DNA from: an uncultured Bacteroidia bacterium
GTDB taxonomy: Bacteria; Bacteroidota; Bacteroidia; Bacteroidales; F082
Length of the DNA stretch: 64,000 nt
Reading direction: 5' to 3'
Assembly: GCA_902801465.1 (NCBI GenBank)
Contig: CADCIH010000001.1
Location: 248,001 to 312,000, forward strand
Shown: one piece after another, positions 60,351 to 64,000 of the stretch
Layout of the letters: each line of letters starts with the position of its first letter
How positions within the stretch are numbered: position 1 is the stretch's first letter
Notes under the pieces: generated by a model
What the model was told of the DNA's origin: nothing
Database searches by the model: none
The model's input: only the letters and a program-made list of their open reading frames with translations
Position numbers and translations under genes: made by a program

Positions 60351-61793
60351 TTATTCTTCTGGGAAGTAGGCGTTGTAAACCGTCTCAAGTCCTTCGTGGA
60401 ACAGCTCCATGGTGCCGTCGGCATTGCGGCGAGCCCACCAGTAGAGGAACATGTTGCCTGTGTTGCCGTAGACATAGGATCCGTCTTCGAGGTCCAACTG
60501 CGACAGGAGTTCGTTCCAGTCATATCCTTGTGAGCTCATGCAGTCTTCCAGCACCGACTCTTTGTCGGGGCAGAGTTCCTTGTTGTTGAGTGCATTGTAG
60601 AGTTCCCTGAGGATGAACATTTGGCGTTTCAGGTTCTTCTCGACGAGGGGACGGGTGCGGTCGACGAACTTCTTGTCGGCGACGATCTTGGTGGCGAGGT
60701 TGTTGAGATAAGCGATGGCTTCCGGGTTGTAGTGTCCGAAGTCCCAAGGATCGTTGAAGTTCCAGCGGTTGTAGTAATGGGGTCCCGACACATACAGGTC
60801 GCAAGGCAGCATGCGGTTGAGGGTCCTGAGCGAAATGAGTGAGAAGAGGTGTCCCGCGGTGACGCGCAAGCCACAATCGGGCCAGTAGTCGAACTCGTCT
60901 TCGAGGACGAGCGTGCTCTCGTCGAGTTTTCCGGTGGCGGTCTTGATCATCTCGATGGCGTCTTTTTCCTTGATGCGTTCATTGTCGGCGATGGGCTCGT
61001 CCTCTTCAAGTTCGCAGTTGTACATGGTCTCTTCGAAATAGAAATCGCCGTCGCCTTCAAACCAATACTCGGTCGGGTTGAACTCATAATCGGGGTAGTA
61101 GGCCTTGTAGACGGTGCTGAGCCCTTGATAGAACTGGTCGATGGTGCCGTCGGTATAGCGTCTGGCCCAGAAATAAAGCATCTCGAAACCGAAGTTTGAA
61201 TACACAGAGCTGCCGTCTTCGAGATCCATGCTGTTGATGATGTAGAAGGCCTCGTCGCTATAGCCGTAGTTCTCCATGATGTCGTTGAAGACATAGTCGC
61301 GTCCTTCTTCAGAGTAGATGTCTTCGCTGTACAGCACATCGTGGAGGGCCAACATGGTCCACATCTGGGTGTTGAGGTACTTGTCGACGAGCGGGGCGCT
61401 CAGTTTCACGAACTTCTCGTCGGAGACCACCTTGGCGGCCAGGTCGGCGAGATACTGGATGGCCTCGGGGTTGTAGTGGCCGAAGTCCTCGCTGTAGAGG
61501 TCCCATTCGCCGTTTTTATGCGGTCCTGAGAGGTAGAGAGGGCAGGGGAGCATCTTCTCGAGGTCGCTCAGCGAGATGAGAGAGGCGAGATGGTCGCCGG
61601 TGGCACGGATGCCACCATTGGGCCAGTAGTCGTACTCATACTCCAGAGTCTGGGTCGTGTTGTCGAGGTTCATGGCCGCGTCTTGGAAACGCTTGACGTT
61701 CTTGCCGTCCTTGTTACAGGAGCTGAAGGCAAAAACCACGGCGATGGCCGCGATGGCCAAAGCCGATTTGCAAAAGATAGAATTTCTTGACAT
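60351..61793 (-). CDS. Internally duplicated lipoprotein of unknown function
   Basis: A 480-residue protein with a lipobox (FSSC, Cys26). It consists of two copies of a domain of about 200 residues (about 33-234 and 276-480), joined by an acidic linker (about 236-270). Shared blocks are YDYWPNGG / FDYWPDCG, DLEKMLPCPLYLSGPH / TLNRMLPCDLYVSGPH, DFGHYNPEAI, PLVDKYLNTQM / PLVEKNLKRQM, and LEDGSSVYSN with WARRYTDGT. I recognise no family. It converges on the LolA-like gene and has a -7 box at 61816-61823. Confidence 0.75.
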   Translation of the reverse strand: MSRNSIFCKSALAIAAIAVVFAFSSCNKDGKNVKRFQDAAMNLDNTTQTLEYEYDYWPNGGIRATGDHLASLISLSDLEKMLPCPLYLSGPHKNGEWDLYSEDFGHYNPEAIQYLADLAAKVVSDEKFVKLSAPLVDKYLNTQMWTMLALHDVLYSEDIYSEEGRDYVFNDIMENYGYSDEAFYIINSMDLEDGSSVYSNFGFEMLYFWARRYTDGTIDQFYQGLSTVYKAYYPDYEFNPTEYWFEGDGDFYFEETMYNCELEEDEPIADNERIKEKDAIEMIKTATGKLDESTLVLEDEFDYWPDCGLRVTAGHLFSLISLRTLNRMLPCDLYVSGPHYYNRWNFNDPWDFGHYNPEAIAYLNNLATKIVADKKFVDRTRPLVEKNLKRQMFILRELYNALNNKELCPDKESVLEDCMSSQGYDWNELLSQLDLEDGSYVYGNTGNMFLYWWARRNADGTMELFHEGLETVYNAYFPEE

Positions 61794-61815
61794 GATTTGT
61801 TGATTTAGGATGGCC

Positions 61816-61823
61816 CAAAAGTA
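61816..61823 (-). promoter_or_regulatory. -7 box (TACTTTTG) of the duplicated lipoprotein gene
   Basis: An exact TAnnTTTG match on the minus strand, 23 nt upstream of the start at 61793. Confidence 0.6.
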
Positions 61824-61867
61824 CGTTTTTTTTTCCGTTAAAAAAGCCGATTATGTTATAAAAATGG

Positions 61868-61875
61868 TATTTTTG
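61868..61875 (+). promoter_or_regulatory. -7 box (TATTTTTG) of the third C10 peptidase gene
   Basis: An exact TAnnTTTG match 38 nt ahead of the ATG at 61914 and 17 nt ahead of a second possible ATG at 61893. Confidence 0.6.
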
Positions 61876-61913
61876 CACCTAATTTTTTGACAATGAAATT
61901 AATGAGAAATACC

Positions 61914-64000
61914 ATGAAAAAAGTTTTGGCTTTATTTATGCTTGTCGCGATGGCGACGGGCAGCGTCTGGGCTGGCAACGTCAACCAACAGCGGGCACAG
62001 CGCATCGGACAACAGTTCCTTGGCACCACCGTCCTCGGACAAAGAGGCGAGATCCAGCTCCAGCTGGTGAGCACTGTCGCCAACCGTGGCGAGGTGGACT
62101 ATTATGTGTATAACGTCAGAGGCGGCAACGGCTTTGTGATCGTGGCTGGCGACGACCGTGTGAAGCCCATCCTGGCTTACGCCACCACCGGCGCGTTCGA
62201 TCCGGAGAATGTCGCCGAAGGCTTTGAGTATGTCCTCAACGGCTACCGTAGCGAGATCCAATATATCCGCGAGCACAACCTGAGCGCCACTCCCGACATC
62301 GTGTCTGAATGGGATGCCGTGATGCAACGCGGTGAGATCATGCCCGGCCGCCAGGCCCGTAGCGTGGTCGGACCTCTCTGTCAGACCCTTTGGAACCAAA
62401 ACTTCCCTTGGAATAGCCAGTGCCCTGAAGATGCTGAAGGCAGTGGCGGTTACGTGTATGCCGGCTGTGTTGCCACGGCCATGGGCCAGGTGATGAAGTT
62501 CTGGGACTACCCCGAGCGTGGCACAGGCTCCTATTCCTATACCCCCGAAGGCTATGCGACGCAGACGGCCAACTTCGGTGAGACCGACTATCACTTCGAG
62601 CTGATGCCTCTGGTACTCGACTCGACCAGCACCGAGGAGGATTATTTCTATATCGCCCAGTTCCTGCATCATCTCGGCATCTCTGTCGACATGCAGTACA
62701 GCGGCCACGGCAGCGGCGCCTATTCTCAGGATGTGCCGACGGCTTTGAGCAATTACTTCGGCTACTCTACCCAGGAATTCGAGACACTGGGCTTCTGGGG
62801 CTTTAACTTCTATACCAATGAACAATGGGCCCAGATGCTGAAGGACGGCGGCCTCGACGAGGGACTGCCGCTGTATTATAGCGGTGCCGACGACAGCGGT
62901 GCTGGCGGTCATGCCTATGTGTGCGACGGCTACGACGAGAACGACTACTTCCACTTCAACTGGGGCTGGAGCGGTCGCGACAACGCCTGGTGCCCGATAG
63001 GCGCCCTTAACACCACCAAGTACGCCTTCAACGACCAGAACAGCTACATCGGCCATATCGTCCCTCAGAACTCCGATTATTTCCTGAGAGCCGACAGCGT
63101 GGCCGACTTCACCGTGATCGAGAATAGGGACTATGATGGCGTGTCGCTCAGTTGGACCAACCCCTCGGTCAACCTGAACGGCGCTGCGCTTTCTTCCATC
63201 GAGTCAATCAGCATCCGCCGCAACAACCAGGAACTGGTCACCCTGACCAATGCCCAGGTGGGCGCCACCATGAGCTACGACGACAATGGCCTGGAGCCTG
63301 GCCTCTATGAGTATTCCATCTTCGTGACCAACAGCTACGGCATCAGCCGTACCGCCTATCGTACCGTGTTGGTCGGTGAGAAATGCCCTGTCACTTTCGC
63401 GCTTCTCGACCAAGGTGGCGATGGCTGGAAAGGTGCCGCTATCAGCGTGACTGCTGAAAACGGCCAACGTATCGCTGTCATCAGCATGGAAGAAGGTTCC
63501 ATGGATACGATTGTGGTGCCGCTGCTGACGGGCAACCTGAACTTCATCTGGAACCACGGCTGGTATCACACCAGTGAGGAATACGACACTGACGATGAAT
63601 GCTCGTTCTTCGTCTTTGATGGTGATAACAACATGCTTTACAGCTCTGATGAACTTGAGGATGGTATCTTTATGACCTACAATAACAATTGTGACTATGG
63701 TACCGTGACCTGCTATCCTGTTGAAAACCTTCAAGCAGAATACCAATGGCACAATGGTGAGGAGTTTGGAGCCTATCTTACCTGGGACAAGCCCACCATC
63801 ACCCCGTATCTGCATCATTTCGAGGTTTACCGTGGCATAGGCGAGAATAATGAATTGATTGCCGAGGTTGAATTTGATGGAAGCGGCAGTTACTCCTATT
63901 TCGACAATGCCTATGGCATGGTGCCGGATGACACCTATTATTCTGTCAGAAGCTATTACACGAATGGTTATTATCAATGTCAATCCGATTTCAGGGAGGT
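61914..64000 (+). CDS. C10 family cysteine peptidase (3' end outside window)
   Basis: The frame is open to the window end; 695 codons are visible. A signal peptide (MKKVLALFMLVAMATGSVWA) leads into an I69-type propeptide with VIVAGDDRVKPILAY (about 55-75). The catalytic domain has Cys185 in YAGCVATAMGQVMKFW, His333 in GGHAYVCDGYDENDYF, and HFNWGW. Fibronectin-like modules follow (about 395-470 and from about 600), with a domain containing LLDQGGDGWKGAAI between. An in-frame ATG at 61893 would add seven residues. A sorting tail is expected beyond the window. A 374-codon frame on the other strand is antisense shadow. Confidence 0.9.
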   Translation, partial: MKKVLALFMLVAMATGSVWAGNVNQQRAQRIGQQFLGTTVLGQRGEIQLQLVSTVANRGEVDYYVYNVRGGNGFVIVAGDDRVKPILAYATTGAFDPENVAEGFEYVLNGYRSEIQYIREHNLSATPDIVSEWDAVMQRGEIMPGRQARSVVGPLCQTLWNQNFPWNSQCPEDAEGSGGYVYAGCVATAMGQVMKFWDYPERGTGSYSYTPEGYATQTANFGETDYHFELMPLVLDSTSTEEDYFYIAQFLHHLGISVDMQYSGHGSGAYSQDVPTALSNYFGYSTQEFETLGFWGFNFYTNEQWAQMLKDGGLDEGLPLYYSGADDSGAGGHAYVCDGYDENDYFHFNWGWSGRDNAWCPIGALNTTKYAFNDQNSYIGHIVPQNSDYFLRADSVADFTVIENRDYDGVSLSWTNPSVNLNGAALSSIESISIRRNNQELVTLTNAQVGATMSYDDNGLEPGLYEYSIFVTNSYGISRTAYRTVLVGEKCPVTFALLDQGGDGWKGAAISVTAENGQRIAVISMEEGSMDTIVVPLLTGNLNFIWNHGWYHTSEEYDTDDECSFFVFDGDNNMLYSSDELEDGIFMTYNNNCDYGTVTCYPVENLQAEYQWHNGEEFGAYLTWDKPTITPYLHHFEVYRGIGENNELIAEVEFDGSGSYSYFDNAYGMVPDDTYYSVRSYYTNGYYQCQSDFRE

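Noticed and set aside
61932-63056. 374-codon open frame on the minus strand opposite the third C10 peptidase
   Set aside because: The plus-strand frame contains signal peptide, Cys and His active-site motifs and a -7 box; the antisense frame has none of these.

Overview
The window looks like a chromosomal segment of a type IX secretion (T9SS)-bearing member of the Bacteroidales, probably a gut or rumen lineage. The signs are: many TAnnTTTG -7 promoter boxes and few Shine-Dalgarno sites; seven complete surface proteins with a Por-secretion-tail-like C-terminus plus a probable eighth cut by the window end; lineage-typical families (DUF4301, DUF4290, FISUMP-type lipoprotein, SusB-like GH97, SecDF fusion); and a MurA with Asp in place of the catalytic Cys. 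No rRNA, tRNA, CRISPR array, prophage or intact classical IS was seen. The DNA is gene-dense; the longest gap without a gene is about 180 bp.

Layout. 1-6500: end of a glycosyltransferase, ftsE-like ATPase, DUF4301 gene, FISUMP lipoprotein, a RAYT (Y1 transposase-like) gene framed by REP-like palindromes, htpG, and a long imperfect palindrome. 6500-18100: tandem TonB-C-domain protein, dicarboxylate/amino-acid symporter with a C10 peptidase gene 5 nt behind it, adhesin-like T9SS cargo, methyltransferase, branched-chain aminotransferase, Omp28-like T9SS cargo. 18100-26300 (minus strand): C10 peptidase, then a tight ompA-like/purM/prfA/pyrF cluster. 26300-35500 (minus strand): secDF, NatAB-like ABC exporter, grpE-dnaJ, DUF4290-murA. 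35500-46500: large surface protein plus a small anchored protein, UvrD/PcrA helicase, T9SS cargo, a RelE/ParE-type toxin with a short unannotated antitoxin-like gene, SprT-like protein, CobW-type GTPase, T9SS cargo. 46500-53300: AI-2E-type permease, acyl-ACP thioesterase, HydE, and divergently etfB-etfA-acyl-CoA dehydrogenase. 53300-64000: C69 dipeptidase, GH97/lipid-anchored flavodoxin/SDR operon, outer-membrane barrel, LolA-like protein, an internally duplicated lipoprotein, and a third C10 peptidase cut by the window end.

The genes suggest an anaerobic, proteolytic and glycolytic surface lifestyle. C10 and C69 peptidases and GH97 degrade polymers outside or in the periplasm, symporters and TonB-type components serve uptake, and EtfAB/acyl-CoA dehydrogenase with hydrogenase maturation point to flavin-based redox and H2 metabolism.

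The most unusual features are a set of 7-nt-period tandem repeats at nine loci, four inside coding genes and read in frame; an OmpA/PorE-like protein ending in a retropepsin-like fold that has lost its DTG; the REP/RAYT unit; a duplicated lipoprotein of unknown function; and a 45-codon putative antitoxin.
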